From the IMG/VR virus record IMGVR_UViG_3300030329_003548, positions 23,297-87,296 of that record: DNA of 64,000 nt. One strand, 5' to 3'. The DNA comes from a virus. The notes below the pieces were generated by a model. The model saw only the letters and a list, made by a program, of their open reading frames with translations. It did no database searches and was not told where the DNA came from. The translations under genes were made by a program, and so were the position numbers. Shown piece after piece: positions 17,977-26,004 of the stretch; the first letter of the stretch is position 1, and every line of letters starts with the position of its first letter.

Positions 17977-17978
17977 GC

Positions 17979-18007
17979 TTGACGTTCCTCTTATTAAAAC
18001 GTATAAT
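17979..18007 (+). promoter_or_regulatory. Sigma70-type promoter for peptide and clamp loader genes
   Basis: TTGACG (17979-17984) and TATAAT (18002-18007) are 17 bp apart, a near-consensus host-type promoter. It sits between late-type genes and is followed by an AAGGA Shine-Dalgarno sequence and the ATG at 18031. Confidence 0.85.
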
Positions 18008-18030
18008 ATAAGAACAATAAAGGATATATT

Positions 18031-18138
18031 ATGGCAAGAAATACAAGACAACGAGTTTCCGTAAAACAACGTGGCCGCACCACAGTACGTAAGACTGTAA
18101 CTGTAACTAAGACTGTCAAGCCTAGAAAACGTAAGTAA
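18031..18138 (+). CDS. Highly basic 35-residue peptide
   Basis: It starts MARNTRQRVSVKQRGR and ends VKPRKRK. About 40 percent of residues are Arg or Lys, acidic residues are absent, and TVTVTKTV forms a short repeat. An AAGGA Shine-Dalgarno sequence 5-8 nt upstream and a strong promoter support expression. The TAA overlaps the ATG of the clamp loader (TAATG), so the two are translationally coupled. It could bind DNA or RNA like a protamine or a ribosomal-type tail. No family is recognised. Confidence 0.75.
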   Translation: MARNTRQRVSVKQRGRTTVRKTVTVTKTVKPRKRK

Positions 18139-19058
18139 TGTTCGAAAATCTCTGGGTAGAGAAATACCGTCCTAAGGAATTATCAGAAATTGTTCTATCT
18201 GAAGATAATAGAGCGATTGTAGATAAGTTTTCTTCAGATAGAGAGATACCGAATATACAGCTAGTCGGTCCTCCAGGTGTAGGTAAAACTACACTCGCGA
18301 AGATGTTAGTGAAGAGTATTCTTGACTGTCAATATTTGTATATCAATGCTTCAGATGAAAACGGTATTGATACTATTAGATCCAAGGTAGTACAGTTTGC
18401 TCAAGTTAAGAGTATTGACGGTAACATTAAGGTTATTATATTAGACGAATGTGACGGTTTAAGTCAAGATGCGCAACGAGCTCTTCGAAATACTATGGAG
18501 GAGTATGCTGAGATTACTCGCTTCATATTAACAGCCAATTATGGTCATAGAATCATCCCAGCACTACAAAGTAGATGTCAACATTTAGATCTAACCCCTC
18601 CTTTAGATTTATGTGTTGATAGAATTTCTCATATTCTGAAGGATCAAGATATTTCCGTATCAGATGAGCAGTACGAGGTTCTTAAAAAGTTTATAAGAAA
18701 TAATTATCCTGATTTAAGACGCACTGTTAATGAGCTTCAAAAATTTTGTAGAGATAAGAAACTTAACATCGTAGACTCAGAGAAGTGCGAAGAGTTTGTT
18801 AAGCAAATATATCTTTTAACTATTAAAGGTCATGTTCTTAAAGTTAGAAAGTATATGATTGAGAATGAGGAGAAGTTTAATAGCGATTACCCGATGTTAT
18901 TAAAACTACTATTTGATTATGTCGATACATACGTTAAGTCAGATCAGAAGAAGAAGATGCATATGGTGATAATTGCCGAAGCTTTGTATAGAAGCGCTTT
19001 TGTGATGGATCAAGAGATTAATTGTTATAGCTGTTTGATTCAGCTATCTGATAATTAA
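18138..19058 (+). CDS. gp44: Sliding-clamp loader ATPase, T4 gp44-like
   Basis: The product has 306 residues; T4 gp44 has 319. It loads the sliding clamp on primed DNA. The start LWVEKYRPKELSEIVL is the RFC-box opening. Walker A is GPPGVGKT (44-51), Walker B is VIILDECDGL (about 96-105), sensor 1 is RFILTANY, and the arginine-finger block is QSRCQHLDL. The C-terminal collar domain is shorter than in cellular RFC. The partners gp62 and gp45 are not in this window. It is transcribed with the basic peptide from the sigma70 promoter and ends on a TTAA shared with the convergent gene's stop. Confidence 0.95.
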   Translation: MFENLWVEKYRPKELSEIVLSEDNRAIVDKFSSDREIPNIQLVGPPGVGKTTLAKMLVKSILDCQYLYINASDENGIDTIRSKVVQFAQVKSIDGNIKVIILDECDGLSQDAQRALRNTMEEYAEITRFILTANYGHRIIPALQSRCQHLDLTPPLDLCVDRISHILKDQDISVSDEQYEVLKKFIRNNYPDLRRTVNELQKFCRDKKLNIVDSEKCEEFVKQIYLLTIKGHVLKVRKYMIENEEKFNSDYPMLLKLLFDYVDTYVKSDQKKKMHMVIIAEALYRSAFVMDQEINCYSCLIQLSDN

Positions 19059-19609
19059 CTCATATATTTACCAGTATCAGATTTAGCAGGAGCTACTTTA
19101 GAAATATTTTCATCTTTGTTTCGTAGCTGTCTATCTCCATCACCCATACCAGTTTGTTTAACTGGGCTTAAGTCGTGATCATCTACATCAACTTCACTCG
19201 GCTTAATTTGAGTTGGGTCGTCTTTAATTTGACTATCTGGAGTCTTTCCAGATAAATTCGGATAATCTTCTTGAAGTTCTACTAATTCTTGTGGAACGGT
19301 ATATATTTCTTGAGGCATGAATAATCCTGGAGCCTTCTCGCGAATGACGTCTACATAAAACCCGTCAACCATCTCAAAATGACCGTTTTGAGCAGTATTT
19401 GGTCTGTCTGTCTTTATAGCGCTAATTCTAAGATTATCGCCAGATTCAATGAGTTGCTTTAATCTCTCTAGTTTAACTTCTGGTTGTTTCTTAGCCCATT
19501 CGTGCTGAAGGAAGTTCTCGATAAATTTAATACGGTCACCAACAAGAAAGTTAGTTCCCTGGTATCTAGTCAACGCTCCCTCAACAATTAGATCAAACTT
19601 GCTCTTCAT
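19055..19609 (-). CDS. Virion-type protein with capsid-targeting-like N-terminus
   Basis: The product has 184 residues. Two adjacent ATGs exist (19612 and 19609); I prefer 19609 because the late box then lies 6 nt upstream, as for other genes. The N-terminus MKSKFDLIVEGAL resembles T4 internal-protein targeting peptides (cleavage after IxE or LxE). The C-terminal half is polar and disordered (SEVDVDDHDLSPVKQTG). No enzyme motif is seen. A packaged internal head protein is an inference. It is convergent with the clamp loader and shares the TTAA that ends both genes. Confidence 0.7.
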   Translation of the reverse strand: MKSKFDLIVEGALTRYQGTNFLVGDRIKFIENFLQHEWAKKQPEVKLERLKQLIESGDNLRISAIKTDRPNTAQNGHFEMVDGFYVDVIREKAPGLFMPQEIYTVPQELVELQEDYPNLSGKTPDSQIKDDPTQIKPSEVDVDDHDLSPVKQTGMGDGDRQLRNKDENISKVAPAKSDTGKYMS

Positions 19610-19615
19610 CATAAT

Positions 19616-19623
19616 TATTTATG
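19616..19623 (-). promoter_or_regulatory. Late promoter box CATAAATA
   Basis: This minus-strand box lies 6 nt before the ATG at 19609. The divergent gp25 box lies 26 bp away. Confidence 0.7.
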
Positions 19624-19649
19624 CTAATCAAGCGGATATCGAGGTCTTA

Positions 19650-19657
19650 GATAAATA
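19650..19657 (+). promoter_or_regulatory. Late promoter box GATAAATA before gp25
   Basis: The box ends 8 nt before the gp25 ATG at 19666, with no Shine-Dalgarno sequence between. Confidence 0.75.
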
Positions 19658-19665
19658 ATTAGTGA

Positions 19666-20181
19666 ATGGCATCTATTAAATTAGACGGGCTGAGAGTTAC
19701 AACTCCTCATAGCACTGACGACAACGTAAACCCTACAGTTGTCCCGGAAGAGCTATATACCTATAAAGACATTAAGTTAGATATTGAAATTGGATCGTCT
19801 AACGTAAACCTCCCAGCTAATCAATCTAAAAATAATACAGACATTGCTGACATTCGTGATTTAGGTGCTATTAAGCAATCTATAGAAAACATTTTCAATA
19901 CCACTCCTGGTGAGAAGTTGTTAAATCCGCATTTAGGTATGAATTTAGCCAGATTTTTATTTGATCCTATAACTCGTGAGACAGGTGAATTAATTGCTCG
20001 GCAAATACTTGTAGGATTATCTCGTCAAGAACCTCGTATTTCAGTAACTGGTATAAAGATAGTCGGTGATGTACCTAGCAATACTTATAATATAGGGTTT
20101 GTTATAACAATGCCTAACCTCTCAGATGAGAGAGTTACAGTCGGTGGTATATTGGACGAAAAAGGATTTAATTTTGTGTAA
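19666..20181 (+). CDS. gp25: Baseplate wedge protein gp25 (GPW/gp25 family)
   Basis: The product has 171 residues; T4 gp25 has 132, and the extra part is N-terminal. The conserved core is AIKQSIENIFNTTPGEKLLNPHLGMNLARFLFDP (about 65-98), with the EKL...P..G block of the family, then a C-terminal strand pair (NTYNIGFVITMPNL). It joins the gp6/gp53 core bundle and nucleates the sheath. The gp6 gene follows 2 nt downstream, as in T4-like baseplate modules. Confidence 0.93.
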   Translation: MASIKLDGLRVTTPHSTDDNVNPTVVPEELYTYKDIKLDIEIGSSNVNLPANQSKNNTDIADIRDLGAIKQSIENIFNTTPGEKLLNPHLGMNLARFLFDPITRETGELIARQILVGLSRQEPRISVTGIKIVGDVPSNTYNIGFVITMPNLSDERVTVGGILDEKGFNFV

Positions 20182-20183
20182 TC

Positions 20184-21995
20184 ATGGCTAATAATAATAC
20201 AACTAAAACGGAATTTAAGCTGCCAACTGACGCGTATGCGACATTTGATGCAACCAGCTTAAAGAGTCATATAATCGATAGACTTAATCGCACGACTACA
20301 CTGACTGATCAAAATTATGAAGGTAGTAATATGTCTGCTGTTATTGATATTATTGCATACAGCTATCATACATTATTGTTCTATCTCAACCAAACATCTT
20401 CTGAAGCCATGTTCACAGATGCAGAGTTGTATGAAAATATGAACAGAATTGTTAAATCTATAGATTACAATCCTGTAGGTTACCAGACTAGTTCGCTATC
20501 GTTTGGAGCAGTAGCAAATTCCTCGCTAGCTGTTGATACATATACTATACCTAGATATACATTTATTAACGCTGGCGGTATGTCGTTTTCCCTCAACAAG
20601 GACATCACGTTTACTAAGACACAAACTTCTTCAGAATCATTAGACGTCATATCTAACCAGCACCTCTTATATCAGGGACAGTTTCAAGAATACCCAGTAT
20701 ATGTTGCCAATGGAGAAGAATTTGAATTTATTACATTGCTTCCGGGAGACGATACTATTATTGACCATTTTAATATACATGCGTATATCAAGGACGGTAA
20801 AACTGGAGACTGGAAAGAATGGAACAGGGTTACATCTCTATTCTTAGAAGATGGTGATTCACCTGCATACGAAGTTAGATTAAATGAGAACAAGAGATAT
20901 GAAATAAAATTTGGTAATAATGTTAACGGTAAGAAGTTACAAGCCGGTGATCAAGTAGCTGTATATTACCTCGTCAGTGAGGGTAAGCGCGGTGAAGTCG
21001 GTCCTAACGCTATCAACGGTTCGAATCTAAATCGATACAGTACTATACAATTTGAAGATATTTTTAGCCAGATAAAGGTGTCGAACACCAACTATATGTC
21101 TCCGACACAATTAGTACAATTGACATTTACAAACGCTAATGCATCTACTGAATATTCATTAGGTGAAACTGTTAGCGATATTAGGGAAAGAGCACCTAAA
21201 GTGTTCTCATCGCAACATAGACTAGTTACAGAATCCGATTTTACCAATTTCGTTAAGCATACACATTCGAATGTTATTTCAGATGTCAAAGTTGTTAATA
21301 ACTGGGACTATATAGAAGGTCATATGTCATATATCATCAATACGCTAAAACTGCGGTCTCATACTAGTGATCCTAGCACTATATACAATCAGGTAAATTT
21401 TGCAGATACATGTGACTTTAATAACGTATACGTATATGCTACACCTAAAACGAGTACAGCAGCTAGCACCACAGTTAGAAATAGCTATCTAACACCTTCA
21501 CAGAAAAATACCATTATTGATTCTGTTCGACACAATAAGACGTTAACCTCAGAAGTTCTAATTATGGATCCAGTATATATGTCTGTAGATGTAGGTGTCA
21601 AGAGCGTTGATGAGAGCTTAGATACTTCCATTGCAGATAACACTCGTTTAAGATTGGTTAGAGATAAAAATTCTAGAGCTAGTTTGAGTAATATTGAAAA
21701 ACAAGCAAGTACTATAATTGAAACATATTTTAATAATAGCCAATTGGGTGGAGTTATAAATGTCAACGATCTCACTAATAGTTTATTGAGTATCAATGGA
21801 GTTAGTAATATTAAGACTGTACGAACAGATATGAGCCTAGAAGTTGAAGGGATAAGTCTTATGATCTGGAACCCTATATATCCTGATTTAGACGTTTCAA
21901 TTACAACTGCAAACGTTCAACTCCCATATTTTAAACGTGCATATTTGAACGATTCTATAAATTTCATAACTAAACTTGAAGCAACTGAATTTTAA
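20184..21995 (+). CDS. gp6: Baseplate wedge protein, T4 gp6-like
   Basis: The product has 603 residues; T4 gp6 has 660. The N-terminal block FDATSLKSHIIDRLNRT, then YEGSNMSAVIDIIAYSYHTLLFYLNQTSSEAMF, is the conserved gp6/J-like start with its helical wedge-core domain. The later APKVFSSQHRLVTESDFTNFVKHTHSNV segment is typical of the family. gp6 dimers form the ring that holds baseplate wedges together and switches at contraction. It starts directly after gp25 and 2 nt before the next gene. Confidence 0.93.
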   Translation: MANNNTTKTEFKLPTDAYATFDATSLKSHIIDRLNRTTTLTDQNYEGSNMSAVIDIIAYSYHTLLFYLNQTSSEAMFTDAELYENMNRIVKSIDYNPVGYQTSSLSFGAVANSSLAVDTYTIPRYTFINAGGMSFSLNKDITFTKTQTSSESLDVISNQHLLYQGQFQEYPVYVANGEEFEFITLLPGDDTIIDHFNIHAYIKDGKTGDWKEWNRVTSLFLEDGDSPAYEVRLNENKRYEIKFGNNVNGKKLQAGDQVAVYYLVSEGKRGEVGPNAINGSNLNRYSTIQFEDIFSQIKVSNTNYMSPTQLVQLTFTNANASTEYSLGETVSDIRERAPKVFSSQHRLVTESDFTNFVKHTHSNVISDVKVVNNWDYIEGHMSYIINTLKLRSHTSDPSTIYNQVNFADTCDFNNVYVYATPKTSTAASTTVRNSYLTPSQKNTIIDSVRHNKTLTSEVLIMDPVYMSVDVGVKSVDESLDTSIADNTRLRLVRDKNSRASLSNIEKQASTIIETYFNNSQLGGVINVNDLTNSLLSINGVSNIKTVRTDMSLEVEGISLMIWNPIYPDLDVSITTANVQLPYFKRAYLNDSINFITKLEATEF

Positions 21996-21997
21996 TA

Positions 21998-24900
21998 ATG
22001 GCTATCCATACGCTATCCGATGTACCTTTTTCTGTAACTGGGGGGCTGAGCGCCAACCACAGTACGGGGCATGGGGATGGCACTAGAGAGACATTATCCG
22101 GGTACACAAACAAGTTAACAACTTTTAGATTTGCAGTTACCGGTACTTCCAGTCTTACATATTCACCAGATAGCACAGTATGGGACTTCGGTGATGGTAC
22201 TACAACAAAAGGGTTTTCTGCGACACACGTATATACGGAACCAGGTGTATATAACGTACAGTTAATTAACTATAATTCCTCCGGTGAAGAGATATACAGT
22301 ACACATACCAAGCAATTATCAGTAGTAAACTTTTTAACAGATAACCTGACTAGACCGTATGATGACATTATTAACTTATTAAATGTCCCTGCTGGTACCG
22401 GTGGTGTATTACAAAAACCTATTACTATAGATAGAGTTAATACTTGGCAACCGCATAATATGCTGTCAGGTACCGGATACACACTCACTCTATATTCTAG
22501 CGGATCAAGATCTAGAAAACTAGATATTAAAAGGTTTAATGAATATAAATGGTCACATCTAGATAAGACTTGGAGCTTTTATGAAAAATTAACTGCGGAT
22601 AGTGGTGCAGAGATATTTAACCCTATCGAGTCAATTAAGACAACAAATGAAGATATCTACATAGCGTTATCAGCTGTAGAAGAAGGTGGATTTACTAGAA
22701 ATGCTTTTATTCGATCTATATCCTCTAACCCTGACGCTGTGTTTGTCGGTACATCAGGTACTGCAGAGTTTTTCTATGGAGATGATACAGCAAAAAATTA
22801 CAGCTCAGGTGTAGATGATTCACCTATATTTTTATTTGCGACATTAGATACGTCCAATTTTCCATTCCAGTCTCAGATATCTAATAACAATTATTATGGC
22901 ATAGACACGCTACCTCATTATGAATCATATAGAGTAACTATACCAGCTAAAACTCGTTTTAGTAGAGCTACATCATTAACGTTTACAACTAACGGTTTAT
23001 TAGAGATGCCATTAGGGTCAGTTAAGTGGCAAAATTGCGAAGTACCGTTTGTTATTAGCTTTGTGAACCAATATAATTCTAGAGCTGAAGATTACCCTGC
23101 GTTGTCTATTAATTCATCTACTACCCCTAACTCTAGTACGTGGGTTGTAAACGTCAGTGTCGTAAGTAGCTGTAGTACTGGTACTAATACGAGGTTGCTG
23201 TCAGCAGATTTCTTTAGAACAAAAGATGGGCAGTTACCTAATTCTATTGAGAGTACATATAGAGGATATTTTATACCGAGAGAAGTTGGTGATAATGTCT
23301 CGCTTAAGGGTGAAGTTGTAATCAACGATCCTGCTCATAATGATAGAGACATTTTATTTGGATATTTAACTAATCCAGAATTTGATAATGTATATAGAGT
23401 AGCACCTGGTGAGCAATATGAATTTGACGGTGACTCTGGAGTTATTAATACTTCATTGCCCGGAAATAGAACTGAAACGCTATTGTCAGCAGGAGGATAT
23501 TATCCTGTATCCGTTGTACCAGTTACTGCTAGTTATTTGAATAATAAAGTGTATGCATATTTTGCAGACTCTCATAACGATAAGGTATTCAAATATAATA
23601 ATAATATGGAGTTACTGAGCACATTTGACTTCAGTCAGAAAGTTCAAATAACAACCAGCTCGATAACTACAAGTGCGACATTAATTAGCATTAATGACAA
23701 AGATTCACCAGATAGATTAACACCTAGTGATATCACTATCGACAGTGAAAAGCGGTTGTGGGTCCCAATGCACGACGGTAACCTAGTAGTTCGCATCGAT
23801 CCTGACACAGGGTACGTTGATAGGGTTATTAGAGATGATTCAAACGTAACATACAACACAGTTTTAACTAGCTGGAGGGAGGACACAGGTCCTTCGTTCA
23901 CAACAACGGTTAGTGCTACTAGCGGGTTAGCAGGATTCAATCTAACAGAACCTACCACTGTTGATTGTGATTTAGATGATAATATATGGATTGCATATTC
24001 TAATCCACTTAACGGGTTTATTATAAAGTATGATACATCCGTAGACCCATGTAGCGCCATTGTCAAGTATGATTTTCCTGATTACGAAGCTCCTACTGAT
24101 ATAGTTGTAGATAATGATAATAATATATGGGTAGCGACGCAAAAACATTTTATCAGAAACGTTCTAAGTGAAAAGACAGGTGTTATTGAAGCTAAGAAAT
24201 TAGACCACGTATACGACTTTCAGTTCGCAGATGAATTGGGGGCCGCTGGAGCGAATTTTGAGCCTGGTCAGTTGATTCACATACCAGGAGGGACGTTTAC
24301 TAATCCTATGAGAGATCCAGCCGGTATTCAATGTAACTATAACGGTTGGTGGATAATTCAAGCAGTGTCGGCTCATGATGCTCCCAGCCGGGTTGCCGGT
24401 AACTTCAACGTAGAAGTTCACCCGTATGCTGGACTAGTACATTCATCACAAGCTAGCCGAAACATAACTGTACATAGTACAGAAGATGGTACAGGTGCCA
24501 CTGGTGCTGTAACAGTAAAATCGTATGAGTCTGATAATGTATATAAATTTGACTCATCAGGGACATTACTACATAAAGTCTCCGGTTTTCACATACCTAG
24601 CTATATAGTTGTAGACAATCACCAGAACGCATGGGTGACGCATGATACTAATACTGTAACACGCATCACATCAGCTGGGCAAATAGATAAAAATATACCT
24701 ATATTAGATACTGATTTCGTTGAACTGTCTGGTGGTAAGGGAGCTCAAAGAGAAATTCGCGGCGTTAAACAACATCTAGGTGGTATCACGTGTGACTTTT
24801 ACAATAGGCTATGGGTAATTAATTCATTTGAAAATCGAATACATTATTTACCTCTATATAATATGTCACTGTCTTCTATACAATATATTGATGAAGATCA

Positions 24901-25984
24901 AACTACAGCCGGTATTGGGTCAAATATGTATCAAGCTATTGGTGACTGGACTGGATATGAATGGTTTAACAAATACATACAGGTTCAAGGTCAACGAGTA
25001 GTTACTGGAAACAATACATTCACCATTTACCCGTCGACAGGTCAATACAGTATTAACAAATTCGGAGAAGACTTTGACCCAGCAGAGACTATTAAATCTT
25101 ACAGACAGCAACCATTTTTAAAGAATTATAATAAGCTGTTCAATGATATTATCGGTATATCAGTTGGTACCCTTAGCTCGCAACCTACTGAACTTGGTAA
25201 GGTTGTATATGAGAAGATATCTAATTTCGTACAAAATCACAATGATATAGATACATGCACAATAGATGCATTATATTCAATTTGTGATCAGTTTGATGTA
25301 CCTATAGAAAATTATAAATTTGGATACCCAGCTAGCATTAAGCGAGTAATGGATTTAGCATCCGTACATCGCAAACATTTATGGGGTGATCGTAGTAAGT
25401 ATGCCCGTGATTTTGAGAGCTTGAGTGAATTTGCAGGTTATAATAGTAATGAGCTCGCTCCTGCTACTAGACCGATTAATATTGGGTTAAAGACTGTTGT
25501 AACTAATAACTTAACTGCCTATCATGTAGATGAACTAGATGCAAGTACATATATGGTCTCAGCTGGTACTAAATTAGTAGCAAAGCAGTTATACGATAGT
25601 CAATTTAAATTAATTAACCCAATGTATTTATCTGGTACCGGGTCCGAACCATTTTCAGCAACCGCTAATGGTATATCACTTGTGTCTGCGTATCCTTTGA
25701 GCAGTTACCATGTTAACTGGGGATGGGGATTATACAACGACATTAACGGTCTCGATATTAAGGAATATTATAAATTTTATTCATATAACGAAGAGTATAA
25801 TAACACACAGCAAGAGGGATTAATTGACTGGGAAAATTCACTGACAACGGTTAAGGAATTGAGTCACATTAATACGTGGGCTGAAGATGATGGAATAATT
25901 GACGTTATGCTCGATTATGAACTTAGAAGAGGGTTGAATATGTTTACAGATTCTATATCTGCTGGCACATCCGAGTATCAATAA
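21998..25984 (+). CDS. Large baseplate-type protein with PKD and propeller-like repeats
   Basis: The product has 1328 residues. A PKD-type Ig domain lies at about 45-100 (VWDFGDGTTTKGF, then HVYTEPGVYNVQLINY). Residues about 575-935 contain NHL-like propeller repeats with the recurring core (V)DxDxNIWVA (LDDNIWIAYSNP, VDNDNNIWVATQ, VDNHQNAWVTHD). The C-terminal 300 residues are helical and unique (YNKLFNDIIGISVGTL). By gene order after gp6 it could take the place of T4 gp7, a large wedge protein at the baseplate rim, but I see no clear gp7 motif. PKD and propeller modules suggest contact with glycan or protein surfaces. Confidence 0.75.
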   Translation: MAIHTLSDVPFSVTGGLSANHSTGHGDGTRETLSGYTNKLTTFRFAVTGTSSLTYSPDSTVWDFGDGTTTKGFSATHVYTEPGVYNVQLINYNSSGEEIYSTHTKQLSVVNFLTDNLTRPYDDIINLLNVPAGTGGVLQKPITIDRVNTWQPHNMLSGTGYTLTLYSSGSRSRKLDIKRFNEYKWSHLDKTWSFYEKLTADSGAEIFNPIESIKTTNEDIYIALSAVEEGGFTRNAFIRSISSNPDAVFVGTSGTAEFFYGDDTAKNYSSGVDDSPIFLFATLDTSNFPFQSQISNNNYYGIDTLPHYESYRVTIPAKTRFSRATSLTFTTNGLLEMPLGSVKWQNCEVPFVISFVNQYNSRAEDYPALSINSSTTPNSSTWVVNVSVVSSCSTGTNTRLLSADFFRTKDGQLPNSIESTYRGYFIPREVGDNVSLKGEVVINDPAHNDRDILFGYLTNPEFDNVYRVAPGEQYEFDGDSGVINTSLPGNRTETLLSAGGYYPVSVVPVTASYLNNKVYAYFADSHNDKVFKYNNNMELLSTFDFSQKVQITTSSITTSATLISINDKDSPDRLTPSDITIDSEKRLWVPMHDGNLVVRIDPDTGYVDRVIRDDSNVTYNTVLTSWREDTGPSFTTTVSATSGLAGFNLTEPTTVDCDLDDNIWIAYSNPLNGFIIKYDTSVDPCSAIVKYDFPDYEAPTDIVVDNDNNIWVATQKHFIRNVLSEKTGVIEAKKLDHVYDFQFADELGAAGANFEPGQLIHIPGGTFTNPMRDPAGIQCNYNGWWIIQAVSAHDAPSRVAGNFNVEVHPYAGLVHSSQASRNITVHSTEDGTGATGAVTVKSYESDNVYKFDSSGTLLHKVSGFHIPSYIVVDNHQNAWVTHDTNTVTRITSAGQIDKNIPILDTDFVELSGGKGAQREIRGVKQHLGGITCDFYNRLWVINSFENRIHYLPLYNMSLSSIQYIDEDQTTAGIGSNMYQAIGDWTGYEWFNKYIQVQGQRVVTGNNTFTIYPSTGQYSINKFGEDFDPAETIKSYRQQPFLKNYNKLFNDIIGISVGTLSSQPTELGKVVYEKISNFVQNHNDIDTCTIDALYSICDQFDVPIENYKFGYPASIKRVMDLASVHRKHLWGDRSKYARDFESLSEFAGYNSNELAPATRPINIGLKTVVTNNLTAYHVDELDASTYMVSAGTKLVAKQLYDSQFKLINPMYLSGTGSEPFSATANGISLVSAYPLSSYHVNWGWGLYNDINGLDIKEYYKFYSYNEEYNNTQQEGLIDWENSLTTVKELSHINTWAEDDGIIDVMLDYELRRGLNMFTDSISAGTSEYQ

Positions 25985-25989
25985 TGTAA

Positions 25990-25997
25990 ATTAAATA
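25990..25997 (+). promoter_or_regulatory. Late promoter box ATTAAATA
   Basis: This variant late box ends 7 nt before the ATG at 26005. Confidence 0.55.
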
Positions 25998-26004
25998 TAA
26001 TTAT

